From positions 391,001 to 455,000 of the forward strand of contig NZ_CP044990.1 of NCBI RefSeq assembly GCF_009017495.1: a stretch of DNA of 64,000 nt, given 5' to 3'. Under the pieces are notes generated by a model. The model was not told the DNA's origin, searched no databases, and worked only from the letters and a program-made list of their open reading frames with translations. Shown in pieces: positions 16,283 to 24,877 of the stretch (the stretch's first letter is position 1; the number at the start of each line of letters is the position of its first letter). The translations under genes and the position numbers were made by a program. Source of the stretch: Deinococcus sp. AJ005 (GTDB taxonomy: Bacteria > Deinococcota > Deinococci > Deinococcales > Deinococcaceae).

Positions 16283-16311
16283 AGTATAGGGAGGCCCCCC
16301 CGACTTGTCAA
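16283..16311 (-). promoter_or_regulatory. Consensus promoter of the tRNA operon
   Basis: Read leftward, TTGACA (16306-16311) and TATACT (16283-16288) are separated by exactly 17 bases. The spacer is unusually G-rich. The start site would fall about 40 bases before tRNA-Ser(TGA). Confidence 0.88.
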
Positions 16312-16892
16312 TGTCAGCGTGTCTACATGGCTACTGTAAAGTCAGGAGACTCTGAAGGCAGCGGGCTTCCAATACCGCCCGAAAGCGTTTTGATGCGACG
16401 CTGCCCGGTCCTTTCCCTGATGGTCGCAAGATGCCCAGCGTCAACTGACCTGAAGACATTCAATTCTGGTGTGCCACGCGTGACTTGACTTTAGAACCGT
16501 CATGTTGAGCAGCCAGTACCGTCTATTTCCGAAGCCCCAGTGCAGGCGTGATTCACTGGCCTCACATACAGACTGGTGAGAGAGAGAGCTGCGCTTCTCT
16601 TCCGCTTCTCTTCCGCTTCGCTCACCCCCCGTTCCGGTTGCGCAAACGCGCACCAGCGCGTTCAAATCCTTCCGCTGATGCGCGCCTTCCACTGCACTCA
16701 ACTCCCGAATGAGCCAGCATTCACGAATTTCCTTTCGGCCATGACCCACATTCCGCTGCCTGGGAACGGACTGCCTTGCCCGCATCCGCTTGGCGCGGCC
16801 TGCTGAAAACTCCAGGACCAGGGATGGCGAGAAGCTGCCCGGTCAGGCCATTTCTTAAATAACCTCCGGACAGCCTCAACACGCCCTGAACT
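16312..16892. other. Non-coding stretch between tRNA operon and GlcG-like gene
   Basis: About 580 bases. I see no gene with family features. A short direct duplication (CTCTTCCGCTT twice) lies at about 16597-16618. The base composition is less GC-rich than the flanks. Confidence 0.4.
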
Positions 16893-17396
16893 TTATTTGC
16901 CCAGCACTGTGGCCACGGCGTCGGTGCCGCACTTCTCATCCACCAGACCGCTGGGCGCGCCGCCGACGCCCACCGCCCCCACGACTGCGCCGTCTACACG
17001 GATCGGTGCGCCGCCGGCCAGCACCAGATAGCCGGGGATGTCCGCCAGGCCAGGGTTGCTGGACAGGTTCTTGGCGATGTCACTGGTCAGCGCCCGGGCG
17101 CTAGCACTGGTGAAAGCTTTGCCGGAGCTGGCCCCCAGAGTGTGTGGCCCGGCATTCTCGGAGCGGGCCGCAGCCAGCGTCACGCCGCTGCGGTCCACCA
17201 CGGTGGCGCTGACGTTGTAGCCCAGTTGGGCGCAGTTGTTCACGGCCAGCGTGGCAATCCGGCTGGCGGCGCTCAGGCTCAGGCTGGCGGACGAAACGGT
17301 GGTGGTGGTGGCCAGCTTGATCGGCGTGGGGGTGGTCTGGGCGGCGGCCAGAGAGATGGCAGAGACGGTCAGCAGGGCGGTCAGAATCTTCTTCAT
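16893..17396 (-). CDS. Secreted GlcG/HbpS-family protein
   Basis: The 167-residue protein has a signal peptide (MKKILTALLTVSAISLAAAQ) and then the GlcG/HbpS (DUF336) domain: NCAQLGYNVSATVVDRSGV, GKAFTSASAR, GLADIPGYLVLAGGAP and VGAVGVGGAPSGLVDEKC. HbpS of Streptomyces binds heme outside the cell; GlcG members accompany glycolate oxidation. ATG 17396 is chosen because the signal peptide starts there, although no clear ribosome binding site precedes it. It is transcribed alone, 86 bases after the acetyltransferase gene. Confidence 0.82.
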   Translation of the reverse strand: MKKILTALLTVSAISLAAAQTTPTPIKLATTTTVSSASLSLSAASRIATLAVNNCAQLGYNVSATVVDRSGVTLAAARSENAGPHTLGASSGKAFTSASARALTSDIAKNLSSNPGLADIPGYLVLAGGAPIRVDGAVVGAVGVGGAPSGLVDEKCGTDAVATVLGK

Positions 17397-17481
17397 GCCA
17401 GATATTTTGCGCCCCACACGGCAAAAACGGTATCCGGGCAATTCGCGCGAGGACTGCGTAGTTTTACGGAGGATGGCCCGC

Positions 17482-18297
17482 TCAGACCCGTGAATCGGCA
17501 GGGGAATTCGCCGTCCACCACTGCACGGCGAAATCCACCAACGCCCGCTGGGACATGAGTTTTGCGGTGGCCGAGCCGACTCTTCCCACCGTGACTGCGC
17601 CACTCGCCTCAAAGGCGGCCTTGACGGGCGGGAAGGCGTCCTCGTCGTAATCGCACTCGTCAAACGTCACCCACTGCGGCTGCCCGTTCACCCGAATGGG
17701 GCCGCTGAAAGGCACAGTCGCCCCCTTGCCAGACCGGACTTCCGCGAGGTGCAGGCTGGAGTTGTTCTCGGTCCCCAGCAGCAATACCCGGCCATTCAGG
17801 TCATAGACGCGGGACAGTGGCGAGCCTTCTCCCAGCGAAAATGTCAGGGGGTGGTCTGCCGTGATGACATCGGCGTGCCTGCCCCACGCGGCGAAGGAAC
17901 TGTGCGGGTGATCGCTGCGCCTCGCGTCCGGCCACGTTCTGAACAGTTCGGCGGTGCGGCCCATCCCGCGCGTGGGCGTCAGCGCCGGGTCAAAGTCGGG
18001 CATCTCGGCGCGGATGGTGGCCCACCAGGATGGTGGAACGGCGGGTCTGCGCCAGTCTGCCGGATCGGTCAGATTCAGGGTGAAGGTGGGCATCACCAGT
18101 GTTCCCGCAGGTGTCACGGCATCCTGAAGGGCCTGGATCACCGCCACCGGGCCGCCTGCCACCCAGCCCAGGCTGCTCAGACTGACGTGAGCCATCAGTA
18201 CGTCGCCCGCCCCCACGCCCAGCGCACGGAGGTCAGCGGCGAGGCTGGCGCGGGTGCGGGGGGCATCTGCCCGCGCAATGGCTTCTGTTTCGGTCAT
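17482..18297 (-). CDS. Aminoglycoside 3-N-acetyltransferase family (AAC(3)-like)
   Basis: The 271-residue protein has all the hallmarks of the antibiotic-acetyltransferase AAC(3)/YokD family: LMAHVSLSSLGWVAGG, GTLVMPTFT, TRGMGRTAELFR, the SDHPHSSFAAWG motif with the conserved His, and LLLGTENNSSLH. Members transfer acetyl from acetyl-CoA to the 3-amino group of aminoglycosides, but many chromosomal homologues have other or unknown acceptors. ATG 18297 has GGACGG upstream. There are no mobile-element marks right beside it, so acquired resistance cannot be concluded. Confidence 0.85.
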   Translation of the reverse strand: MTETEAIARADAPRTRASLAADLRALGVGAGDVLMAHVSLSSLGWVAGGPVAVIQALQDAVTPAGTLVMPTFTLNLTDPADWRRPAVPPSWWATIRAEMPDFDPALTPTRGMGRTAELFRTWPDARRSDHPHSSFAAWGRHADVITADHPLTFSLGEGSPLSRVYDLNGRVLLLGTENNSSLHLAEVRSGKGATVPFSGPIRVNGQPQWVTFDECDYDEDAFPPVKAAFEASGAVTVGRVGSATAKLMSQRALVDFAVQWWTANSPADSRV

Positions 18298-18415
18298 GTT
18301 CCGTCCTTTGGCTGCTCAGCGAGAGCGGCAAGTGCGTTGATTCATGCAGAGGCTACCGTCAGGCAGGGTGCGCCGGATGGGCCAGGTGGCTTACCGCCCG
18401 GCGTGGGCATTGGAA

Positions 18416-18994
18416 TCAGCTTCCCGCCACAGGTCCGTAGGTCAGCAGCAGCATGCCTGAGCCGAGGTCTCTTGAGGAGGTCAGATTCAGCGCCAAACGA
18501 TCCCCATCCGCAAACAGGCGCTTGCCGCTTCCCAGAACCAGTGGGTAGACCATCAGCCGGAGTTCGTCCACGAGGCCAAGCCGCAGCAGCGTCTGGACCA
18601 GGGTGCCGCTGCCGTAGACAAGGAGGTTCTGACCATCCTGCTGCCTCAAGGCCCGCACTGCCGCGCCGATATCTCCCTCCGGAGCAGTGGCGTTCCATTC
18701 CAGGGATCCCAGGGTGGTGGTGACGACAAACTTTGGCAGGCTGTTCATGCGTTCGCCGAATGCCCCGGTGCCGCTGGCGGTGGGCCAGTACGCGGCGAAG
18801 CCCTGGTAGGTCACACGGCCCAGCAGCGGGCCGCCGCTCTCAAACAGTTCGTCGTGCTTGAACGGGCCGTCCTCTGGGCTGTAACCCTGCTGCCAAGGGG
18901 TGGAATCCTCGTACACGCCGTCCAGGGTCAGAAACTCGGTCACGATGACCTTACGTATTGGGTCTCCTCTGGCCGCCCAATCGCGGTCAAACAT
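18416..18994 (-). CDS. DHFR/RibD C-terminal-like reductase
   Basis: KVIVTEFLTLDGVYED at the N-terminus, LLGRVTYQGFAAYWP, and LLVYGSGTLVQTLLRLGLVDELRLMV define the RibD C-terminal/dihydrofolate-reductase-like family, an NADPH-dependent fold of about 190 residues. The true physiological substrate of these stand-alone proteins is mostly unknown. The only ATG giving the full N-terminus is at 18994 and overlaps the response-regulator gene by eight bases. An ATA codon at 18958 aligns exactly with the usual family start and has GGAG five bases upstream, so a rare AUA start or a mutated ATG is possible. Confidence 0.8.
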   Translation of the reverse strand: MFDRDWAARGDPIRKVIVTEFLTLDGVYEDSTPWQQGYSPEDGPFKHDELFESGGPLLGRVTYQGFAAYWPTASGTGAFGERMNSLPKFVVTTTLGSLEWNATAPEGDIGAAVRALRQQDGQNLLVYGSGTLVQTLLRLGLVDELRLMVYPLVLGSGKRLFADGDRLALNLTSSRDLGSGMLLLTYGPVAGS

Positions 18995-19634
18995 CTTCTC
19001 CTTCCAGCGCGATGCGGATCACCCCAGCGAGTGAATCGGCCTCCAGCTTGGCAAACAGGCTGGCGCGGTGGGTTTCCACGGTGCGGGCAGAAATCTCCAG
19101 CGTGCGGGCGGTCTGCTTGCTGGTCTGGCCGTCCAGAATGCCGCGCAGAACGTCGTGTTCGCGGGCGGACAGGCGCGAGAGGCGCATCCGGGCCTGTCCG
19201 CTGGCCGCCCGCCGCTGACGCCCCCGCAGATGCTGGCGCACGGCCCGCTGCACGGCCTCCAGCAACTCAGTCTCGTCCACGGGTTTGCTCAGAAAATCCG
19301 CCGCGCCCTGACGAAAGGCCCGGCGGCACAGTTCCACGTCGGCATGTCCGGTCAGCAGGATCACGGGGAGGTCTACGCCACGCTCTTGCAAACGCAATTG
19401 CAATTGTAGGCCGCTGATGTGCGGCATCCGAATGTCCAGCAGCAGGCAGCCGATGGCGGGCGGCCCCTCGGCGTCCAGGGCGCGTTCCAGCTCCAGCCCG
19501 TCGGCAAAGGGGCGTACGTTCAGGCCCACCGTTCCCAGCAAAAAGCCCAGCGCGTCGCGCACCGCGTCGTCGTCATCTACCAGATAGACGGTGGGTTCCA
19601 GCGGCAGGCCAACATTGATGACTGGCTCAGTCAC
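18987..19634 (-). CDS. FixJ/NarL-type response regulator
   Basis: The receiver domain begins TVYLVDDDDAVRDALGFLL, with the phospho-acceptor Asp in CLLLDIRMP, Thr in ILLTGHAD and Lys in LSKPVDE. The LuxR-type helix-turn-helix (LSAREHDVLRGILDGQTSKQ, then TVETHRASLFAKL) lies at about residues 150-205. Phosphorylation by the adjacent kinase should switch DNA binding. GTG 19634 overlaps the kinase stop by eight bases and gives a 215-residue protein of normal FixJ length; an upstream start would add 21 residues inside the kinase gene. Confidence 0.88.
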   Translation of the reverse strand: MTEPVINVGLPLEPTVYLVDDDDAVRDALGFLLGTVGLNVRPFADGLELERALDAEGPPAIGCLLLDIRMPHISGLQLQLRLQERGVDLPVILLTGHADVELCRRAFRQGAADFLSKPVDETELLEAVQRAVRQHLRGRQRRAASGQARMRLSRLSAREHDVLRGILDGQTSKQTARTLEISARTVETHRASLFAKLEADSLAGVIRIALEGEDV

Positions 19635-21498
19635 TGGCAGCCTCCAGTTGCAGACGCGGCAGGCTGAGGGTGAAGACCGCGCCTCCCGCATCAGCATTCG
19701 CGCCGCTCAGGTCACCGCCCATCCCCTGCGCCAGCGTCTGCGACAGACTCAGGCCCAGGCCCAGGCCACCCGATTTGCTGGTGGTAAACGGCGTGAACAG
19801 GCGCGGCGCAACCTCGGCAGCAATTCCGGGGCCGTTGTCGCTCACACTCAGACTCCAGCCACCTTTCTCCAGCACGATGCTCAGCTCAATGACAGGATCA
19901 GGGGTGTCCTGTACAGCGTCCAGCGCGTTTCTGAGCAAGTTCAGGACGATCTGTTCCAGTTGCACCGGATCGGCCTGAACCAATGGCGCGTCGGCATAAT
20001 CTGTGACCACCCGCACGCCCAGGCGGTTCAGGTCCGCGCGGCATAGGGTCAGCACGTTCTGCACGGCCTGAACCAGATCGGTAGGCCGGGTCTGGCTGGG
20101 CGAACGGCGCACCCACTGCCGCAGCCGGACGATGATCTGCGCTGCCCGCACCGCCTGCGTGACCGACGCGCCTACAGCATGCCGTACCCGCGCCAGATCG
20201 GGTTCGGGATCGTCCAGCAGCCGCGCCGCCGCCTGCCCGTAGCTGACGATGGCGGTCAGCGGCTGGTTCAGCTCGTGCGCCAGACCCGCGCCCATCTCGC
20301 CCAGGGTGGACAGGCGCGAGACGTGGGCCAGCATGTCCTCGTGTTCGCGCACGCGCCGCTCACCGTCTTCCAGATGTTCCAGCATCCGGCGCTGGAGCGG
20401 CCCCACCTCGCGCACGATCAACACGCGTCCGCGCAAGGTTCTGTCCGCGCCGGGCAGGGGAGATAAAGAACCTTCCACCTGCACCGCTTCGCCGTTCCGC
20501 AACAGGGTCAGACCTTCGGGCAGGGCGACGGGCTTGGCGCTGTCCCAGAAGGACGCGGGGTCAAATGGAGCCTGCGACAGCGTGGCCTGAAAGGTAGTCA
20601 CGTCGCGCAGATCGGTGCCGGGCGGCAGCAGGTGGGCCAGCGCCGCCCGTGCCGCCGGATTTGCCAGCGTGACCTGGTGCAGGGCGTCCAGCGCCACGAT
20701 GGCCTCTGAGGCGGCCTCCACCACGCCCCCGGCCCGCGCCCGTTCGTCCAGCAGGGCGTGTTGCGCGGTCCTCCGGGCTTCCAGCAGTCGCCAGACCAGT
20801 ACGGTCAGGCCCGCCGTCAGCAAAGTCCACAACAGACCCCCTATCCATGGCCAGACCTCCCATGGCACCGGGCGCGAGATGACGATGGGCAAGGGTTGCA
20901 GGGCCGTCCCCAGTACCTTTTCCACCCGCAATGTGGTGGAGGCTGCCCTGGTCCCACCCTCTTGCGTATGATTCACGATCACCGCGCCCGTGGCGGGTTG
21001 AAACAGTGTGTAGGTCAGCGGCGCGGCCCCACTGTCCAGCGCCCCGGCCAAGCGCCGCGCGTCCACCCACACCCGCACATCACCGCGCGACAGTGCGTAC
21101 AGCGGACCGCCACCTTCCGGCCAGCGCACGGCGGGATCTGGGGACAGGGGGGGAGCCAGTTTTGGCGGCGTCTCGGCGGGCGTTCCCAGCACCCGACAGC
21201 CCCCTGCCGCGCAACGTTCCACCGCCACCACCTGTGGGTAGGGGCGCAGCAAAGTGTCCAGATAGCGGCCCAGCGCCGCTGTGTCCATCCCCTGCCCCAA
21301 CACATCCATGCCCAGTGCGTCCACGGCGTTCAGCACGGCTTCCTGCTGCTCCATGCGCTGCGACAGGACGCGGTGCAGGATGCGGGCGTCGGTGTTAAAC
21401 GTCTCCGTGAATTGCCCGCGCGCCCCGGTGAAAAGCGCCGCCATACCCGCCCCAACCAGCAGCAGCCAGATCAGGACGGCGAGCGACAGGCGTTTCAT
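19627..21498 (-). CDS. Membrane sensor histidine kinase, DctB/FixL-like
   Basis: The 623-residue kinase has a first transmembrane helix (LAVLIWLLLVGAGMAAL), an extracytoplasmic sensor domain with a CxxxxC pair (ERCAAGGC), and a second helix near residue 220 (LLWTLLTAGLTVLVW). A PAS-like linker leads to the H-box GAGLAHELNQPLTAIVSYGQ (His near residue 407). The catalytic domain shows NLLRNALDAV, DNGPGIA and GLGLGLSLSQTL. This is the HPK4 class seen in DctB and FixL. DctB kinases sense carboxylates, so a small organic acid signal is plausible. The -10-like CAGAAT ends six bases before ATG 21498, suggesting a leaderless transcript. Confidence 0.88.
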   Translation of the reverse strand: MKRLSLAVLIWLLLVGAGMAALFTGARGQFTETFNTDARILHRVLSQRMEQQEAVLNAVDALGMDVLGQGMDTAALGRYLDTLLRPYPQVVAVERCAAGGCRVLGTPAETPPKLAPPLSPDPAVRWPEGGGPLYALSRGDVRVWVDARRLAGALDSGAAPLTYTLFQPATGAVIVNHTQEGGTRAASTTLRVEKVLGTALQPLPIVISRPVPWEVWPWIGGLLWTLLTAGLTVLVWRLLEARRTAQHALLDERARAGGVVEAASEAIVALDALHQVTLANPAARAALAHLLPPGTDLRDVTTFQATLSQAPFDPASFWDSAKPVALPEGLTLLRNGEAVQVEGSLSPLPGADRTLRGRVLIVREVGPLQRRMLEHLEDGERRVREHEDMLAHVSRLSTLGEMGAGLAHELNQPLTAIVSYGQAAARLLDDPEPDLARVRHAVGASVTQAVRAAQIIVRLRQWVRRSPSQTRPTDLVQAVQNVLTLCRADLNRLGVRVVTDYADAPLVQADPVQLEQIVLNLLRNALDAVQDTPDPVIELSIVLEKGGWSLSVSDNGPGIAAEVAPRLFTPFTTSKSGGLGLGLSLSQTLAQGMGGDLSGANADAGGAVFTLSLPRLQLEAASD

Positions 21499-21839
21499 GG
21501 CCCTATTCTGGCCTGCTCAGATGGGGATGACCAACTGCTCGCCGCGCCTGTTGATCTGCGGCACCGGGCCGCCACGCGGCAGAATGGCAACCCTATTGAT
21601 CTCGTGTCGAATCGGCAACACTTCCAGATTGTCCGGGAGCCGATCGGGAAGCTGGCGGTCTGCGCCTTTTGTCGGCAAAGCACCAGCGCACTTTGAATCG
21701 CTGAAGGTGTTGAGGGAAGAGGGCGGCGCGGCTGTTGTAGGCGGACATCCAAACCTGGCGGTGTGTCAATGGTGTGTCAGACATCGACTTAAGCGGATTT
21801 TGCTATTCGGAATTTGAGTGCGGAGGTTTTGAGTCCAGA
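21499..21839. other. Spacer with possible gene remnant
   Basis: No intact gene. On the reverse strand, from about 21784 an open frame starts MSDTPLTHRQVWMSAYNS and later a different frame ends IRHEINRVAILPRGGP to a stop near 21521. The two could be parts of one decayed gene, but I do not recognise the family. The sequence immediately before the Gfo/Idh gene's end is AT-richer than average. Confidence 0.3.
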
Positions 21840-22817
21840 TCACAGCGTGATCCGGCGGCCCTCGCGCGCCGATTGCAGCAGCGCGTCCAGCACCCTGGCC
21901 TGCTGCACCGCGTCTTCAGGCGGATACAGCACGGTTTCCTCGCCCCGCACCACCCGCTGAAAGTGGGCGGCCATCAGGGCGTAGCCGTTGCCGGGAGCCA
22001 GCGTCTGCCGCTCACTGTCACGGGTCAGAACGAACTCTGGCTCATCGCTGAAAAATGCCCGGTCCAGTTCCATCACCCCGCCTGTCCCCAGCACCTGCGA
22101 GCGGCCAATCCGGCCTCCCGACAGCCAGTCGAAGCCGCAGTCGATGCTCGCCAGCGCCCCATGTCCGACGTGGCTGTAGTCCAGCACGGCGGACATGGAC
22201 ACGTCCACACCGTCTGGCGTCCAGCGGGCCTGGGCCGTCACCGCCAGCGGTTCGCCCAGCAGCATCCGGGCCTCGTTGACCGGATAGCAGCCGATGTCGT
22301 AGAGCGCGCCGCCCCCCAGTCCGGGTTGCAGGCGAATGTCCTCGGCATTCCGCACAGTGAAGCCGAAAGCCCCCCGGTACGCCCGGACCTCGCCGAGTTG
22401 ACCACCACGAACCGCGTCCAGCAGGGCGCGGTGCTGCGGCGTGAAACGGTAGGCGAAACCTTCCAGCAGCACCCGCCCGCTGGCCTCAGCCACGTCGGCC
22501 AGTTCGCGCGCCTCGTGGGCATTCAGGGTCAGCGGCTTCTCGGCCAGGACATGCTTGCCGGCCTGAAGGGCGGCGGTACTCCAGGGCAGATGCAGGGCGT
22601 TGGGGAGAGCAATGTAGACGGCGTCCAGATCGGCGTCGATGACGTCCTGATAGCTTCCAGTGATTGGAATAGCCCAGTCGTGGGCGAAGGTCTGCACGCG
22701 GGTGGACTGTGGCTCGCGCGCGCCAAGCATCGTGACCTCGCCTCCAGCGGCCCGGATGGCAGGAATGAAGGCGCGGGCGATGCGGGCCGCGCCGAGAACG
22801 CCCCAGCGAAAGGTCAT
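21840..22817 (-). CDS. Gfo/Idh/MocA-family oxidoreductase (end of leftward IclR operon)
   Basis: A 325-residue NAD(P)-dependent oxidoreductase with the Rossmann motif [11 protein letters not shown], the catalytic-lysine motif LAEKPLTL, and [18 protein letters not shown], typical of the glucose-fructose oxidoreductase/trans-dihydrodiol dehydrogenase branch. It starts at ATG 22817, overlapping the stop of the M24-fold gene by four bases, so the two are translationally coupled. It is the last gene of the operon DUF885-IclR-M24-Gfo. In context it probably oxidises or epimerises a polyol or sugar-acid part released by the pathway's hydrolases. Confidence 0.85.
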   Translation of the reverse strand: MTFRWGVLGAARIARAFIPAIRAAGGEVTMLGAREPQSTRVQTFAHDWAIPITGSYQDVIDADLDAVYIALPNALHLPWSTAALQAGKHVLAEKPLTLNAHEARELADVAEASGRVLLEGFAYRFTPQHRALLDAVRGGQLGEVRAYRGAFGFTVRNAEDIRLQPGLGGGALYDIGCYPVNEARMLLGEPLAVTAQARWTPDGVDVSMSAVLDYSHVGHGALASIDCGFDWLSGGRIGRSQVLGTGGVMELDRAFFSDEPEFVLTRDSERQTLAPGNGYALMAAHFQRVVRGEETVLYPPEDAVQQARVLDALLQSAREGRRITL

Positions 22818-24040
22818 CCTGTTACCACCAGATCATCCAGTTCACGCGAATACAGGCTGAGACGCTCCATTCCTGAGTCGGTGATGACCACGGTGTCGGA
22901 ATGCCGGAACCCGGCGAACTCTGGCACGTACAGCCCAGGCTCCACCGAGAACACCATGCCCGCCTGGATCACCGTGTGGTCGTCCAGATCCAGGAAGGGA
23001 TGTTCGTGCCCTTCCAGTCCGAAGCCGTGTCCGGTGTGGTGGCGAACCAGATCGTCCATCTCCAGTTCCTCACGAATAAAACGGCGAACGTCGGTTTCAA
23101 CTTCCGCGCAGGTCCGTCCGGGGCGCAGGGCGTCGAGGCCACATTGCTGGGCGGCCAGCATCGCCGCAAAATACCGCTGAAACTCGGCATTCGGCTTTCC
23201 GACGATCATGGTGCGTTCCAGTTCGGATTCGTAGCCCCCCACCACGCCGTATGCGCCCGTCACCAGCACATCCCCCGCCGCCACCGCGCCCGCCTCGTGC
23301 AGGCCGTGTGGGTGGGCGGTGTTGCTGCCGCGAATGAACATGGCGTTGGCAGGCAGGCCCTCGCGGGCTTTGGGCACGTAACGTCCGCCCAGCTCGGCCA
23401 GCAGATCGCGGGTGGCCTGCAAACTGGCCCCATGCGAGACGAGCAATTCTTCACTTCCGACACGGATACTGTCCTGCATCAATCGGTGCGCATGGTCTCC
23501 CCAGCGGCACGCCTCGGTCATCAGGGCGATCTCGGCGGCGCTCTTGACCATCCGCAGATCGTCGATCAGGGCCACATCTGCCTGAATGGATTGTTCCAGC
23601 ACGGCGCTGAGCGCTGGCCCCCGGTAGCCCCAGCGGTGTTCGTAGCCGTTCACGTCTGCCGCGATCACCTTGCCCAGCACACCCAGCCTGGAGAGGAGGT
23701 CGCGCAGGAACAGCAGGGGATGCTGCCCGGAGCCGCCGCCCGGGTATTCAGGATAGATGGCGCTGTCATCCAGACTCGGCCCCTGCTGCTGAAAGTGACT
23801 GAGTTCGAGGTTCGGCAGCAGGGCGGCCACCTTGCCGTCTGCCGTCAGGACCAGAGCGATAGGCCGCTCGGTAGGGGAGAAGAAAAAGCCGCTTAGGTAG
23901 GCCACGCGTGTGGGTCCGAACACGCACAGGGCGTCGATTTCCCGCTCTGCAAGAAGGTGGAGAACCCGTTCACGGCGCAGTCTGTATTCATCCGCGCCGA
24001 TCTCCAGCCTGTCGGACTCAGAAAAAACGATGTCGGTCAT
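22814..24040 (-). CDS. M24-fold (creatinase/prolidase) hydrolase lacking the metal ligands
   Basis: The 408-residue pita-bread protein has a creatinase N-terminal domain ([33 protein letters not shown]) and a C-terminal M24 domain. The His region [14 protein letters not shown] (about residue 337) and SVEPGLYVP (about 364) are kept. The two metal Asp positions read as Thr and Glu in [18 protein letters not shown] (about 262-277), and the last Glu position reads GFRHSDTVV. Metal-free M24 proteins such as creatinase and ectoine hydrolase split C-N bonds other than peptide bonds, so an amidino- or amido-hydrolase is more likely than an Xaa-Pro peptidase. ATG 24040 has GGAGG seven bases upstream; earlier in-frame starts lie in the IclR gene. 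Confidence 0.82.
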   Translation of the reverse strand: MTDIVFSESDRLEIGADEYRLRRERVLHLLAEREIDALCVFGPTRVAYLSGFFFSPTERPIALVLTADGKVAALLPNLELSHFQQQGPSLDDSAIYPEYPGGGSGQHPLLFLRDLLSRLGVLGKVIAADVNGYEHRWGYRGPALSAVLEQSIQADVALIDDLRMVKSAAEIALMTEACRWGDHAHRLMQDSIRVGSEELLVSHGASLQATRDLLAELGGRYVPKAREGLPANAMFIRGSNTAHPHGLHEAGAVAAGDVLVTGAYGVVGGYESELERTMIVGKPNAEFQRYFAAMLAAQQCGLDALRPGRTCAEVETDVRRFIREELEMDDLVRHHTGHGFGLEGHEHPFLDLDDHTVIQAGMVFSVEPGLYVPEFAGFRHSDTVVITDSGMERLSLYSRELDDLVVTG

Positions 24041-24078
24041 GGGCAAACCTCCGTGATCCTGGTATTGAACGGCGGCGC

Positions 24079-24861
24079 TCAGTCGCCCACAAGTTCGGCC
24101 ATCGGCTGGCGGATCAGTTCGTCGGCGCAGCGCCGGGCCATGCCGATGACCGCCTCGCTGACTTCCTCGATGCGGCCACGGCTCATGCGGCTGGTGGGAC
24201 CCGCCACACCGATGGCGGCAATGACCTTGCGCGCTCCGTTGAGAATTCCTGCTGAAAGGCACCGCACGCCCACCTCGCGCTCCTCATCGTCCAGCGCGTA
24301 GCCCTGGCTGCGGACGCACAGCAGTTCGGCCAGTAGCGCGGGTTCGTCCGTAATGGTGTGGGGAGTGCGTGCGGGCAGGCCCGTTTTGCGGACGATTTCA
24401 TCCACGCGGGCGGTGGGCAGATCGGCGAGAAAGACCTTGCCCACGTCGCTGCAATGTAGCGGGGCAATGCTGCCGGGGGTGGTGAACATCCTGACCATGC
24501 TGAACGGCTCCACCTGACTGAGATACATGGCCGTGGTGCCGTAGAGCTGCGCGATGTGGGCGGTTTCCCCCGTCACCTCCACCAGTTCCTGAAGGTAGGG
24601 ACGCACCCGGCGCACCAGGTCGTAGCGCAGATACAGCGCGCTGCTGATGTCCACGATCTCGGGGCCGATGTCGTAGCGTTTGGTCTGGGGATCCTGAAAC
24701 ACGTAGTTCTTGACGGTCAGGGTCTGAAGGATGCGGTGGATGGTGCTGGGAGCCAGACCCATGGCCTGGGACAGCTCCCCCACACTGAGCGAACGGTTGG
24801 CCGCCACGATGGTATTGATGATGTCGAGGGCGCGCTCGACACTCTGGACGTTTTCGCTCAT
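24079..24861 (-). CDS. IclR-family transcriptional regulator
   Basis: The N-terminal winged helix (SVERALDIINTIVAANRSL, SVGELSQAMGLAPSTIHRIL) and the C-terminal effector domain (PLHCSDVGKVFLADLP, AAIGVAGPTSRMSRGRI) are complete in 260 residues. IclR proteins bind small carboxylates or aromatic compounds and repress or activate neighbouring catabolic operons. The gene is second in the leftward operon and close to a divergent control region that contains an IclR-style palindrome (26133-26149). It is therefore the obvious regulator of both operons. A perfect 7-3-7 palindrome overlaps its own start codon (24861-24877). Confidence 0.9.
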   Translation of the reverse strand: MSENVQSVERALDIINTIVAANRSLSVGELSQAMGLAPSTIHRILQTLTVKNYVFQDPQTKRYDIGPEIVDISSALYLRYDLVRRVRPYLQELVEVTGETAHIAQLYGTTAMYLSQVEPFSMVRMFTTPGSIAPLHCSDVGKVFLADLPTARVDEIVRKTGLPARTPHTITDEPALLAELLCVRSQGYALDDEEREVGVRCLSAGILNGARKVIAAIGVAGPTSRMSRGRIEEVSEAVIGMARRCADELIRQPMAELVGD

Positions 24862-24877
24862 AGGCTAGCCTAGCCTA
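24861..24877. promoter_or_regulatory. Palindrome at the DUF885/IclR gene junction
   Basis: TAGGCTA-GCC-TAGCCTA is a perfect 7-3-7 inverted repeat covering the stop of the DUF885 gene and reaching the first base of the IclR start codon. It could be an autoregulatory operator or affect IclR translation; both are guesses. Confidence 0.4.

Noticed and set aside
16441..16785. 114-codon reverse open frame between the tRNA operon and the GlcG-like gene
   Set aside because: There is no ribosome binding site, mixed composition, and no recognisable domain.
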